From positions 94,457 to 158,456 of the forward strand of contig NZ_LIVM01000004.1 in assembly GCF_001418685.1 (NCBI RefSeq): a DNA stretch of 64,000 nt, written 5' to 3'. Below are positions 1-9,355 of the stretch, piece by piece (the stretch's first letter is position 1; every line of letters starts with the position of its first letter). Made by a program: the position numbers and the translations under genes. Under the pieces are notes generated by a model. The model ran no database searches. It had not been told where the DNA came from and worked only from the letters and a program-made list of their open reading frames with translations. Source of the DNA: Apibacter mensalis. GTDB taxonomy: Bacteria; Bacteroidota; Bacteroidia; Flavobacteriales; Weeksellaceae.

Positions 1-921
1 ATCCAATCCTCTGGCTGCTACGTCAGTAGCAACAAGAATTCGTAAATTTTTTAAACGAAATTTTTTCATTACCATATCCCTTTGAGATTGTGATAAATCT
101 CCATGTAGGGCATCGGCAGCATAACCTTGATGCATTAAAAAATCTGCAACGTTTTGAGTTTCCACGCGTGTTCTGCAGAAAATAATAGAATATATATTCG
201 GATTGGCATCCAATACTCTTCTTAATCCATTATTTTTTTGTCTGTCACGTACCATTACGAATTTGTGAGTAATATTTTTCTTTACTTCATTAATTCCTCC
301 GGCAGATATTTTTTGTGCGCCTTTCATATAATTTTTAGCAATTGCCTCTACTTGTTTAGACATGGTTGCTGAAAATAATAAAGTTTGTCTTTCTTTAGGC
401 GTTTCTTTAAGGATTGTTTCTAATTCGGTTTTAAATCCCATAGATAACATTTCATCTGCCTCGTCTAAAATTAACCATTTGATTTGGTTTATTTTTAGAA
501 CCCCTCTTTTAAGCATATCATTAACCCTTCCCGGCGTGCCTATTACAATCTGAGGATTATTTTTCAAACCTCTAATTTGTTCAGAAATATTTGAACCTCC
601 ATAAACTGCCAATGAGCGTATTTGGGATAAATACTTAGAATAGCTGGCTATATCTTTAGAAATTTGTAAACATAATTCACGTGTTGGACAAAGGATTAAG
701 GCTTGAACGTGCTTTTGATAGGGATCTATCATTTCCAATATAGGTAATGAAAATGCAGCTGTTTTACCGGTACCGGTTTGTGCTAAAGCTATTAAGTCTT
801 CTTCCTTGGATAATAAATAGGGAACGGTTTGCTTCTGGATTTCAGTGGGTTGAGTATAACCCAACTCTGTTATGGCCTTTAATAAATCATCTGATAGGCC
901 ATACTCTTTGAATAAATTCAT
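1..921 (-). CDS. DEAD-box ATP-dependent RNA helicase, C-terminus cut off by window edge
   Basis: ATP-dependent RNA remodelling enzyme, probably in cold adaptation, ribosome assembly or RNA decay. The reading frame starts at ATG 921 and runs 307 codons to the window edge with no stop. Reading from the start I see the Q motif (GYTQPTEIQ, residues 21-29), Walker A (AQTGTGKT, 47-54), PTREL (79-83), TPGR (129-132), DEAD (153-156) and SAT (184-186). The second RecA domain follows and ends in the VATDVAARGLD motif at the edge, so about the last 100-300 residues are missing. Family membership is certain. The subtype (CsdA/DeaD, RhlE or other) cannot be decided without the C-terminal extension. Confidence 0.95.
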   Translation of the reverse strand, partial: MNLFKEYGLSDDLLKAITELGYTQPTEIQKQTVPYLLSKEEDLIALAQTGTGKTAAFSLPILEMIDPYQKHVQALILCPTRELCLQISKDIASYSKYLSQIRSLAVYGGSNISEQIRGLKNNPQIVIGTPGRVNDMLKRGVLKINQIKWLILDEADEMLSMGFKTELETILKETPKERQTLLFSATMSKQVEAIAKNYMKGAQKISAGGINEVKKNITHKFVMVRDRQKNNGLRRVLDANPNIYSIIFCRTRVETQNVADFLMHQGYAADALHGDLSQSQRDMVMKKFRLKNLRILVATDVAARGLD

Positions 922-1011
922 CAATAATTTTTAAAAATCGATACAAAGATATGATTTGTTTGTTAATTAACAATTCAAGAATTGATATATGTTTTCTATT
1001 ATTTATATAAT

Positions 1012-1662
1012 TTATCCGTATTTTATTATTTCTTTCAATTTTTCAATATCTTTTATAATTATGTTTTTACCTTTAGTTTTGATAAGCTTTTCACGTTCAA
1101 ACTTAGTCAAGGTATGAATAATGCTTTCCCTGGAATAGCCTATTATTTCAGCAATTTCAGTTCGAGATAAACCAATGTCCTTAAAATTTTTATTACAAAA
1201 TTTTAAAATAAACATTGCCATGGCACCCTCCACGTTCTTAAAACTTAGATTGATTAGCCATTCCATGGTCTCCTGTAGTTTTAATTCTAATTTATTACTG
1301 ATTTTAAGATAAAATGAATTATTCAATTCACATATTTTCCTGAATAAATTTTTTGGGATAACCATTAGCTTTGAAGTGGTAAGAGAATGGGTACTGTAAG
1401 GATAATGTTCCATTAATATATAATCCTTACCTATAATTTCACCTTCTCGGGCTATATATACTATTTTTTTTTTATTTCCGGATTGATAGGTCATTTTACA
1501 ATAGCCTTCTAATACAAAATATATATTAGCGGCAAAGCTTCCTTGTTTAAAGAGTGCTTCTCTGGAATCAAAGTCAACAATACTGCAGTTTTGAGAAAGA
1601 AACATTTTCTCTTCTTCAGTTAATATAGTATAAAAAGGAATGGCAGCAATCAACTTTTCCAT
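1012..1662 (-). CDS. Crp/Fnr family transcriptional regulator
   Basis: A 216-residue one-component regulator. Residues about 10-125 form a cyclic-nucleotide-binding-like beta-roll (FKQGSFAANIYFVLEGYCKM), followed by a long dimerisation helix. The C-terminal winged helix (about 140-205) carries the helix-turn-helix LSRTEIAEIIGYSRESIIHT. The four N-terminal cysteines of an Fnr [4Fe-4S] cluster are not present, since the Cys residues are scattered, so an oxygen-sensing cluster is not supported. It is transcribed divergently from the dcuB-aspA cluster across about 190 bp. By position it is the obvious candidate regulator of C4-dicarboxylate and aspartate use, which is inference only. The ligand is unknown. 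Confidence 0.88.
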   Translation of the reverse strand: MEKLIAAIPFYTILTEEEKMFLSQNCSIVDFDSREALFKQGSFAANIYFVLEGYCKMTYQSGNKKKIVYIAREGEIIGKDYILMEHYPYSTHSLTTSKLMVIPKNLFRKICELNNSFYLKISNKLELKLQETMEWLINLSFKNVEGAMAMFILKFCNKNFKDIGLSRTEIAEIIGYSRESIIHTLTKFEREKLIKTKGKNIIIKDIEKLKEIIKYG

Positions 1663-1765
1663 ATTAAAAAAAAGTAAAATATTTCACTTACAAAGGTAAT
1701 TATATTGTTTTAAAAATACAAAAAACATCACTCCCGAAAAATAATTAAAATCTCAATTATCTATT

Positions 1766-1773
1766 TACATTTG
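1766..1773 (+). promoter_or_regulatory. Probable -7 promoter element for dcuB-aspA
   Basis: TACATTTG matches the Bacteroidetes -7 consensus TAnnTTTG and lies 84 bp before the dcuB start. No good TTTG -33 element is seen at the usual spacing, which would suit an activator-dependent promoter. A 7-bp inverted repeat (AACAAAT at 1779-1785, ATTTGTT at 1799-1805) lies just downstream and could be an operator or mRNA stem. Confidence 0.4.
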
Positions 1774-1856
1774 CAAATAACAAATAATTAAAACTAAAAT
1801 TTGTTATAAATTTTATACCTATTGTTGGTTTTAAATTAAATAAAATTAATTTTTAG

Positions 1857-3179
1857 ATGAGTAATACATTAATGATTTTGCTGGAATTTATAGTCGTACT
1901 GGCAGCCATATTTATCGGGGCGAGAAAAGGAGGTTTAGGGTTAGGTATTTTTGGTGGGTTGGGATTGGCTGTATTAGTTTTTGTTTTTAAGCTGAAGCCA
2001 CAAAATCCCCCTATAGATGTAATGTTAATGATTGTTGCAGTAATTACTGCGGCGAGTACCTTACAAGCAGCAGAGGGTATTGATTATATGGTAAATATTG
2101 CTGAAAAGCTTTTGAGAGTTTACCCTCCCGCAATTACCATAGTAGCCCCTGTTGTATCTTATATTTTTACAATTATTGCAGGTACCGGCCACATAGCTTA
2201 TGCTTTGTTACCTATAATTTCAGAGGTAGCTACGGATGCCAAGGTAAGGCCGGAAAGACCATTGAGTATTTCAGTTATAGCTTCACAACAAGCAATAACA
2301 GCAAGTCCGATTTCAGCAGCTACGGCAGCTCTACTGAGCGTAATTATGGTAAAAAACCCGGAATTAAGACTTACGGATATATTAATGATTTCAGTTCCTT
2401 CTACTTTAGTGGGAGTTTTAGTTGCCGCATTCGTACAAATGTTTATAGGAGTTGATTTAGAAAAAGATCCTGAATATCGAAAAAGAATAAAAGAAGGCCT
2501 TTTAGAGATAAAAGAAAAAAGTAAGAAAACTAAAGTAAGTTCTGGAGCAAAATTATCAGTGATAATCTTTCTGATTAGTGTAATAGGTATAGTTGTGTTC
2601 GGATCAATAGATGGAATGAAGCCTACCTTCAATGGAGTACCCATGGCAATGCCACATATTATAGAAATACTTATGTTGGCAGCTGCAGGATGTATAATAA
2701 TATTTACTAAGACCAGTGTAGAAAAAATTGCTACAAGTTCAATTTTTTCTGCCGGAATACAAGCAGTAATAGCTATTTTCGGTATAGCTTGGATGGGTGA
2801 TACTTTTTTTGGAGGAAATTTAGAATTTTTTAAAGGATTATTGACTACCATGGTAACAGAATACCCTTGGACATTTGCAATAGCTTTATTTGTTATGTCT
2901 ATTATGCTATTTAGTCAGGCAGCAACCGTACGGGCACTTATGCCATTAGGTGTTTCCCTAGGTATTCCCATTCCTAGTTTAATAGCTATGTTTCCTGCGG
3001 TAAACGGATATTTCTTTATTCCTAATTATCCAACCATAGTGGCAGCAATAAACTTTGATCGTACCGGCACTACTCGTATAGGGAAATATGTAATCAATCA
3101 TTCATTTCAATTACCGGGATTTATTGCAACCCTTGTAGCCGTTAGTGTAGGTTTTGGTTTAGCATATCTTATATTTTAA
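1857..3179 (+). CDS. dcuB: Anaerobic C4-dicarboxylate transporter, DcuB type
   Basis: Inner-membrane exchanger of the DcuA/DcuB family (440 residues, the usual length). It swaps external fumarate, malate or aspartate for succinate during anaerobic growth. The sequence is hydrophobic throughout, with about ten to twelve membrane segments. It has the family motifs GARKGG near residue 23, the GTGH motif near 110, RPERP near 130 and FDRTGTTRIGKYVINHSF near the C-terminus. These motifs and the long cytoplasmic loop (about 200-235) resemble DcuB more than DcuA. aspA follows after 35 bp, so the pair is probably co-transcribed. Together they would import aspartate and convert it to fumarate. Confidence 0.93.
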   Translation: MSNTLMILLEFIVVLAAIFIGARKGGLGLGIFGGLGLAVLVFVFKLKPQNPPIDVMLMIVAVITAASTLQAAEGIDYMVNIAEKLLRVYPPAITIVAPVVSYIFTIIAGTGHIAYALLPIISEVATDAKVRPERPLSISVIASQQAITASPISAATAALLSVIMVKNPELRLTDILMISVPSTLVGVLVAAFVQMFIGVDLEKDPEYRKRIKEGLLEIKEKSKKTKVSSGAKLSVIIFLISVIGIVVFGSIDGMKPTFNGVPMAMPHIIEILMLAAAGCIIIFTKTSVEKIATSSIFSAGIQAVIAIFGIAWMGDTFFGGNLEFFKGLLTTMVTEYPWTFAIALFVMSIMLFSQAATVRALMPLGVSLGIPIPSLIAMFPAVNGYFFIPNYPTIVAAINFDRTGTTRIGKYVINHSFQLPGFIATLVAVSVGFGLAYLIF

Positions 3180-3214
3180 ATAAAAAACAACCGTAAAAAA
3201 ATAATAAAAAAATT

Positions 3215-4615
3215 ATGTACAGAGTTGAAAACGATTTGATAGGAGATTTAGAAATTCCAGAAAGTGCATATTATGGAATTCAAACTCAAAGAGCAGTAAA
3301 CAATTTTCATATAACAGGTGTAAAATTATCTAATTATCCGGAATTAATCCAAGCTTTAGCTTATGTAAAATGGGCGGCAGCTGAAACTAATTGTGAATTG
3401 GGAGTTTTAGATGAAAATATCAAAAATGCGATTGTTCAAGCATGTCAGGAAATTATAGCCGGTAAATACAATAAAGAATTTCCAAGTGACGTAATTCAAG
3501 GAGGAGCAGGTACTTCAACCAATATGAATATTAATGAAGTGGTGGCTAATATAGCATTGGAGATTATGGGTCATAAAAAAGGAGAATACCAATTTTGTTC
3601 CCCTCACGATCACGTAAACCTTTCACAATCTACCAATGATGCGTATCCGACGTCTATAAAATTGGCAGCGATTAATTCCAACATGGTCTTAATAGATCAT
3701 TTAAAACAATTGATAGAATCTTTTCGTAAAAAAGGTAAAGAATTTATGCATGTTTTAAAAATGGGAAGAACGCAATTGCAAGATGCAGTTCCTATGACCT
3801 TAGGTCAAGAATTTGAAGCCTTTGCAGAAACACTAAGCGAAGATGTTGAACGGCTGACTCAAAATTCTAATTTATTTTTAGAAATAAATATGGGCGCAAC
3901 AGCCATTGGAACCGGATTGAATGCAATTCCAGGATATGCTGAATTATGTGCTAAAAAATTAGCAGAAATAACTCAATTACCTTTTATATCAGCAAAAAAT
4001 CTAGTAGAAGCGACCCCGGATACCGGATCCTATGTAATTTACTCATCTGCTTTAAAAAGAGTTGCCATTAAACTTTCTAAAATCTGTAATGATTTAAGGT
4101 TATTATCATCTGGACCACGTTGCGGACTTAATGAAATCAATCTGCCGGCTATGCAACCAGGATCATCCATTATGCCGGGAAAAGTTAACCCTGTGATCCC
4201 GGAAGCAATGAATCAAACTTGCTTTAAAGTGATAGGAAATGACTTAACAGTTACTATGGCAGCTGAATCCGGTCAACTTCAGTTAAATGTGATGGAGCCG
4301 GTTATTGCTTATAGCTTATTAGAATCTGTTCACATTTTAATGAATGCAATGGACTGTTTACGTATAAATTGCATAGATGGTATCACAGCTAATGAGCAAC
4401 ATTGTAAAGACATGGTATTAAACAGTATAGGGATTGTTACTGCATTAAATCCATATATAGGATATAAAAATAGTACTAAGATAGCTAAAGAAGCATTAGA
4501 GAAAAATTTAAGTGTTTATGATTTAGTTCTTGAGAATAAGCTTTTATCGAAAGAAAAGTTAGATGAAATATTAAACCCGCAAAATATGCTGGGACCGCAT
4601 AAGTATAAAGACTAA
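3215..4615 (+). CDS. aspA: Aspartate ammonia-lyase (aspartase)
   Basis: Cytoplasmic enzyme that reversibly deaminates L-aspartate to fumarate and ammonia. Its 466 residues are normal for AspA. The fumarate-lyase superfamily signature GSSIMPGKVNP is at residues 316-326, with the mobile-loop serine. The substrate loop GTSTNMN is at 99-105 and SQSTNDAYPT at 137-146. Aspartase and class II fumarase are related. The sequence reads as AspA (start RVENDLIGDLEIP, C-terminus LNPYIGYKNS), and the neighbours dcuB, aspT, aspD and ansB support aspartate as substrate. The fumarate made would feed menaquinone-dependent fumarate reductase, which is not in this window. A strong terminator follows. Confidence 0.94.
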   Translation: MYRVENDLIGDLEIPESAYYGIQTQRAVNNFHITGVKLSNYPELIQALAYVKWAAAETNCELGVLDENIKNAIVQACQEIIAGKYNKEFPSDVIQGGAGTSTNMNINEVVANIALEIMGHKKGEYQFCSPHDHVNLSQSTNDAYPTSIKLAAINSNMVLIDHLKQLIESFRKKGKEFMHVLKMGRTQLQDAVPMTLGQEFEAFAETLSEDVERLTQNSNLFLEINMGATAIGTGLNAIPGYAELCAKKLAEITQLPFISAKNLVEATPDTGSYVIYSSALKRVAIKLSKICNDLRLLSSGPRCGLNEINLPAMQPGSSIMPGKVNPVIPEAMNQTCFKVIGNDLTVTMAAESGQLQLNVMEPVIAYSLLESVHILMNAMDCLRINCIDGITANEQHCKDMVLNSIGIVTALNPYIGYKNSTKIAKEALEKNLSVYDLVLENKLLSKEKLDEILNPQNMLGPHKYKD

Positions 4616-4628
4616 AATAACAGTGAAG

Positions 4629-4660
4629 AGCAATTGAAAAATCAATTGCTTTTTCTTTTT
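4629..4660 (+). terminator. Rho-independent terminator after aspA
   Basis: A perfect 9-bp stem (AGCAATTGA, 4629-4637, with TCAATTGCT, 4642-4650) closes an AAAA loop and is followed by TTTTCTTTTT. It separates dcuB-aspA from aspT-aspD-ansB-porin, so the two halves probably have separate promoters or rely on read-through. Confidence 0.85.
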
Positions 4661-4874
4661 ATGGTATAAATAAAATCTAACAGAAAATATCGAACATAAT
4701 ATAAATGTTAGCACAGAGGAGTTTTTTAATCATTGATTAAGAATAGGAAAAATAAATCCATTTTATTGGCATATTAATTGTACTTTATGAAGAGTTATTT
4801 AATGGGATAAAAATAATATTTTCTTTTTTTTGTCACTAATTAACTTTAAAAATATTTATTTAAAAACAAGATAT

Positions 4875-6578
4875 ATGGAATGGATTTTAAAAACTATTCA
4901 AAGCTCTTCTGAATTAGCTATTTTTCTCACTTTAGCTTTAGGATTTGCAATAGGGCAAATAAAAATTAAAGGTTTTAGTTTAGGATCAGTTACAGGCGTC
5001 CTATTAATGGGTGTATTAATTGGACAACTGGATATTTCCATTTCACCTACCGTTAAATCAGCATTTTTTCTTCTGTTTTTATTTGCGGTTGGATATAGCG
5101 TAGGTCCACAATTCGTACACGGATTGAAAAAAGAAGGATTACCGCAAATTGCATTTGCCGCTTTAGTATGTGTATCTTGTTTATTAGTTGGGTGGGTTGC
5201 AGCAATTATTGCAGGTTTTGATATGGGAAATGCAGCAGGATTATTAGCCGGAGCTAATACCATATCAGCTGTAATTGGAGTAGCCTCCGATACGATAAAT
5301 CAGTTAAATATAGATTCTTCCCATAAGCAACAATTAATTAATCAAATTCCTGTAGCTTACGCGGTAACCTATATTTTTGGAACAGCAGGAACTGCTTGGT
5401 TTTTATCATCCATAGGTCCTAAACTTTTAGGAAAAGATATCATAGAGGAAACTAAAAAATATGAAGAATCTTTAGGGGGGGCTATACAAGATGATGATTC
5501 AAGCTTAGAATATGCTTATGACGGAGCAACTTTTAGAGTAATTAAAGCCAGTAGTTCTTTTTTTAATCAAAAACGAACTGTTCAAGAAGTTGAAGATTTA
5601 TTGGTAGACAAAGGATGGCCGGTTTATGTTGAAAAAATTAGGACAACATCCAGCAATGAAATTATTTCAGATCCAACTCCCAATACAACTATAAATAAAG
5701 GAGATAAGATGGTTTTGAACGGACCTTTAGATACCATACTCTCTGATGAAAATCTGGTTGGTAAAGAAGTTATAGATTTGGAGCTGTTGGATTTTAAAGT
5801 GGAAAATTTAAAAGTAATGGTTGCCAATAAAGAAATAATAGGAAAATGTCTGCATACCTTAAAATATAATAAAAATAGACACGGAATAGTCATATTAAAA
5901 ATACATAGAGGAAAAACAACAATTCCTTTATTAAAAAATGTAACGATTCAAAGAGGAGATGTTATTGAAATAGAAGGTAGAAAAGCTGATGTGGATAAAT
6001 TTGCAACCTATTTGGGATATCCTGAAAGACCCACTAATGTTACAGATATTTTGTATATAGGATTGGGTATATTTTTAGGAGGAATATTAGGTTCTTTATC
6101 AATCCGTATCGGAAACATTCCGTTAAGTTTAAGTGCCAGTGGAGGCGTTTTAATTATGGGGATTATTTTCGGGTGGTTGAGATCATTACGCCCTACATTT
6201 GGATATATCCCTGCACCCTCTATATGGCTAATGAACAATTTAGGTTTGAATATGTTTATTGCTGTAGTAGGAATAAATGCCGGACCCGATTTTATTTCTG
6301 GATTGAAAACTGCCGGGGTAAGTTTATTTATAGCAGGAATATTTGTAAGTATTGTACCTATGCTTATAGGTATTTTATTGGGAAGATATGTATTTAAATT
6401 TAATCCGGCCATTACCTTAGGAGCTTGTGCAGGAGCTAGAACTACCACAGCTGCTTTAGGAGCTTTAGAAGATACATTACAAAGTAAAGTTCCGGCATTG
6501 TCTTATACAACTACTTATGCCGTCGGCAATACACTACTTATTATATGGGGAGTAGTAATTGTTTTGTTAATGAGCTAG
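4875..6578 (+). CDS. aspT: Aspartate:alanine antiporter
   Basis: AspT-family inner-membrane exchanger that imports aspartate and exports alanine. With AspD it consumes a cytoplasmic proton per cycle and so generates proton-motive force and acid resistance. The 567-residue protein has two hydrophobic AspT/YidE halves (about 20-180 and 390-565) around a central soluble region with two TrkA-C/RCK-C-like repeats (about 205-380). The GAN/GAR-type conserved motifs (AGANTISAVIG, GACAGARTTTAALGALEDT) are present in each half. I prefer ATG 4875 (MEWIL...) over an ATG 45 bp upstream because the family begins close to the first membrane segment. aspD follows after 43 bp, as in lactic acid bacteria. Confidence 0.92.
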   Translation: MEWILKTIQSSSELAIFLTLALGFAIGQIKIKGFSLGSVTGVLLMGVLIGQLDISISPTVKSAFFLLFLFAVGYSVGPQFVHGLKKEGLPQIAFAALVCVSCLLVGWVAAIIAGFDMGNAAGLLAGANTISAVIGVASDTINQLNIDSSHKQQLINQIPVAYAVTYIFGTAGTAWFLSSIGPKLLGKDIIEETKKYEESLGGAIQDDDSSLEYAYDGATFRVIKASSSFFNQKRTVQEVEDLLVDKGWPVYVEKIRTTSSNEIISDPTPNTTINKGDKMVLNGPLDTILSDENLVGKEVIDLELLDFKVENLKVMVANKEIIGKCLHTLKYNKNRHGIVILKIHRGKTTIPLLKNVTIQRGDVIEIEGRKADVDKFATYLGYPERPTNVTDILYIGLGIFLGGILGSLSIRIGNIPLSLSASGGVLIMGIIFGWLRSLRPTFGYIPAPSIWLMNNLGLNMFIAVVGINAGPDFISGLKTAGVSLFIAGIFVSIVPMLIGILLGRYVFKFNPAITLGACAGARTTTAALGALEDTLQSKVPALSYTTTYAVGNTLLIIWGVVIVLLMS

Positions 6579-6621
6579 CCCTTGAACATAAAAATTAGTA
6601 AAACAAAAAAAATAAAAAACG

Positions 6622-8262
6622 ATGGATATTTCTAAACTAAAAACATCTCGTCATAAAGAGCAGCAATTAGAGCAATTAAGCCCTTTTGAGTTAAAGAATG
6701 ATTTGATTAAATTGGCCTCAGATCAACAAACTAAACCGACAAGAACCATGTTAAATGCAGGCCGTGGAAATCCTAATTGGACAGCAACCATACCTCGTGA
6801 GGCATTTTTTACCTTAGGTAGATTTGGAGTTGAAGAATGTAAAAGAACATTAGACAAACCGGAAGGTTTGGCAGGTATACCTGAAAAAAAAGGTATAGGT
6901 AAAAGATTTGAAGCATTTTTGGATAAAAATAAGGGACTACCCGGCATCGATCATTTAAAGAATACTTATAAATACGGAATTGAAAAACATGAATATGATC
7001 GAGACAGTTGGGCTCATGAACTGGCAGAAGGAATTATTGGAGATCAATACCCAAGTCCGGTAAGGATGTTAAGGCACATAGAACCCATAGTTCATGATTA
7101 TTTAATACAAGAAATGTGCGGAAATAGGCCGCAAAGAAGTGGAAAATATGATATTTTTGCAGTGGAAGGAGGAACAGCTGCCATGTGTTATATTTTTGAT
7201 TCTTTAATGGAAAATTATTTATTAAGAAAGGGAGATCATATTGCTTTAGGAGTCCCTGTTTTTACCCCATATTTAGAAATACCGGAATTAAAGAGATATA
7301 ACTTTAAAGTAACTTACATACATGGTACAGGTAAAAACAGCGATGGAACTTCCAATTATCAATATCCGGATGAAGAATTGGATAAATTAGGGGATAAATC
7401 AATAAAAGCATTTTTCATGGTTAATCCTAGTAATCCTACCTCAGTTGAAATTTGCGATAAGAGCAGAAAATACCTTGTAAAAGTAGTTAAAAACCTCAAT
7501 CCTAATTTAATGATATTAACGGATGATGTATACGGTACCTTTGTTCCTGAATTTAGTTCGTTAATGAACGAATTACCGCAAAATACACTTTGTGTATATT
7601 CATTCTCGAAATATTTTGGTGCTACAGGTTGGCGTTTAGGTGTTATTGCTTTATATGAAGATAACGTATATGATAAAATGCTAAAAGCATTACCTGAAAA
7701 AGAAAAAGCTGAAATTTCAAAATTATATTCAAGTTTGACTTTATATCCTGAAAAACTTAAATTTATTGACCGATTAGTAGCCGACAGCCGTCAGGTTGCA
7801 TTGAATCATACAGCGGGATTGTCCTCACCTCAACAAATTCAAATGATGTTGTTTGCTTCGTTTGCATTATTAGATAAGGAAAATAAATATAAAAAAGTTT
7901 GTACTGACTTAGTAAAAAATAGATTTAATTTACTTTGGGAAGGAATGAATATACCTGTTAAACCCGACCCTGAAAGAGCATCCTATTATTGTGAAATAGA
8001 TATTCATGAATGGGCATCTAAAAATTACGATAAAGATTTTGTGATCTTTTTAGAAAAGAATTTTGAACCGGTGGATATACTTTTCAGGTTAGCTGAAAAA
8101 TCTTCCATAGTGTTGTTGAATGGGGGAGGTTTTGCCGGTCCTGAATGGTCTGTCAGAGTATCGTTGGCAAATTTAGATGACAATGATTATACAATTATTG
8201 GAAAAAAGCTTTCTGAAACCATGTATGAATATGTAGAAGCTTGGAAAAATTCAAAAAAATAA
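6622..8262 (+). CDS. aspD: Aspartate 4-decarboxylase (bifunctional, PLP)
   Basis: PLP enzyme of fold type I that decarboxylates L-aspartate to L-alanine and CO2, usually with side aspartate aminotransferase activity. Its 546 residues match the long AspD/AsdA family rather than normal 400-residue aminotransferases. The Schiff-base lysine is in SFSKYFGATGWRLG (K330), with the PLP-contacting DDVYG at 301-305 and the NPSNPT loop at 268-273. It lies directly behind aspT, so the alanine produced would leave through AspT. The export of one negative charge less per turn is the known basis of energy conservation in this pathway. Confidence 0.95.
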   Translation: MDISKLKTSRHKEQQLEQLSPFELKNDLIKLASDQQTKPTRTMLNAGRGNPNWTATIPREAFFTLGRFGVEECKRTLDKPEGLAGIPEKKGIGKRFEAFLDKNKGLPGIDHLKNTYKYGIEKHEYDRDSWAHELAEGIIGDQYPSPVRMLRHIEPIVHDYLIQEMCGNRPQRSGKYDIFAVEGGTAAMCYIFDSLMENYLLRKGDHIALGVPVFTPYLEIPELKRYNFKVTYIHGTGKNSDGTSNYQYPDEELDKLGDKSIKAFFMVNPSNPTSVEICDKSRKYLVKVVKNLNPNLMILTDDVYGTFVPEFSSLMNELPQNTLCVYSFSKYFGATGWRLGVIALYEDNVYDKMLKALPEKEKAEISKLYSSLTLYPEKLKFIDRLVADSRQVALNHTAGLSSPQQIQMMLFASFALLDKENKYKKVCTDLVKNRFNLLWEGMNIPVKPDPERASYYCEIDIHEWASKNYDKDFVIFLEKNFEPVDILFRLAEKSSIVLLNGGGFAGPEWSVRVSLANLDDNDYTIIGKKLSETMYEYVEAWKNSKK

Positions 8263-8288
8263 AAAAATAAATTATAAATGATTTAACT

Positions 8289-9350
8289 ATGAAAACAAAA
8301 AATTTCAAAAATTTGTTGAATTTGTTTGTATTGTTTATCTTTATAGCGGTAAATGCTCAGTACAAGCCAACTATTTACATTTTAGCAACAGGAGGAACCA
8401 TAGCTGGGCAAGGGTCGTCTTCTGTAACACAGGCATATAAAGCCGGTTCCATTACAGTTGATGAACTTTTAAGCGCAGTCCCTTCGATTAAGGATATTGC
8501 TATTATTAAAGCAGAGCAAGTTGCAAATATTGGAAGTCAGGACATGAATGACGATGTTTGGCTTAAATTATCGAAAAGAGTTAATGAATTGCTTAAGCAG
8601 AAAGATGTAGACGGAATTGTAATTACCCACGGTACCGATACACAAGAAGAGACAGCCTATTTTCTTAACTTAACAGTTAAAAGTAATAAGCCTGTAGTAC
8701 TAGTAGGTTCTATGCGTCCATCTACTGCAATAAGTGCAGACGGACCTAGAAATATTTACAATGCGGTTGCATGTGCAGCATCACCAGAATCATTAGGTAA
8801 AGGAGTAGTGGTGGTAATGGATGATAAAATTTTAGGAGCAGATGATATTACAAAGACTCATACTCTTTCTGTAGGAACTTTTGAAGATCCAAACTATGGG
8901 AATTTGGGAATCATGTATAACGGAAAACCCATATACACGCGTGAATCAGTAAAAAGACATACCATAAATTCAGAATTTGACATAACTAATATAACTAAGC
9001 TTCCAAGAGTTGAAGTAATTTTAAGTTATTCCAATGCTAAGTCATTATTTGTAGACGCTGCAGTTAATGCCGGAGTAAGAGGAATTGTTACTGCAGGGGT
9101 AGGAAATGGAAACATTACCACCGACATGCAAAATGCACTAGCAAATGCAGTAAAAAAAGGAATAGCAGTTGTGCGTTCATCCCGTATTTCAATGGGACCT
9201 ACCGCACAATATGATGAGGTAGATGATGACAAATATGGGTTTACAGCATCTTGGTATTTAAATCCATATAAATCCAGAGTATTGTTAATGCTTGCTTTAA
9301 CCAAAACAAATAACTATAAGGAAATACAAAGAATGTTTACAGAATATTAA
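8289..9350 (+). CDS. ansB: Type II (secreted) L-asparaginase
   Basis: Hydrolyses asparagine to aspartate and ammonia outside the inner membrane. A signal peptide is visible (residues 1-23, hydrophobic core LFVLFIFIA, cleavage near VNA-Q). The first catalytic threonine motif ATGGTIAG is at residues 33-40 and the second motif THGTDTQEETA at 113-123. The length of 353 residues is normal for periplasmic AnsB. It lies 26 bp after aspD and 5 bp before the porin gene, so it is part of the aspT-aspD-ansB-porin operon. Its probable role is to supply periplasmic aspartate to AspT and DcuB. Confidence 0.94.
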   Translation: MKTKNFKNLLNLFVLFIFIAVNAQYKPTIYILATGGTIAGQGSSSVTQAYKAGSITVDELLSAVPSIKDIAIIKAEQVANIGSQDMNDDVWLKLSKRVNELLKQKDVDGIVITHGTDTQEETAYFLNLTVKSNKPVVLVGSMRPSTAISADGPRNIYNAVACAASPESLGKGVVVVMDDKILGADDITKTHTLSVGTFEDPNYGNLGIMYNGKPIYTRESVKRHTINSEFDITNITKLPRVEVILSYSNAKSLFVDAAVNAGVRGIVTAGVGNGNITTDMQNALANAVKKGIAVVRSSRISMGPTAQYDEVDDDKYGFTASWYLNPYKSRVLLMLALTKTNNYKEIQRMFTEY

Positions 9351-9355
9351 AATTT

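Noticed and set aside
2198..2851. Long open frame on the minus strand inside dcuB
   Set aside because: Reads as the antisense of a hydrophobic transporter gene, with no independent start or family. It is a shadow frame.
4830..4874. Upstream ATG start for aspT
   Set aside because: The extra 15 residues (MSLINFKNIYLKTRY) precede the first membrane segment without family support. ATG 4875 fits better.
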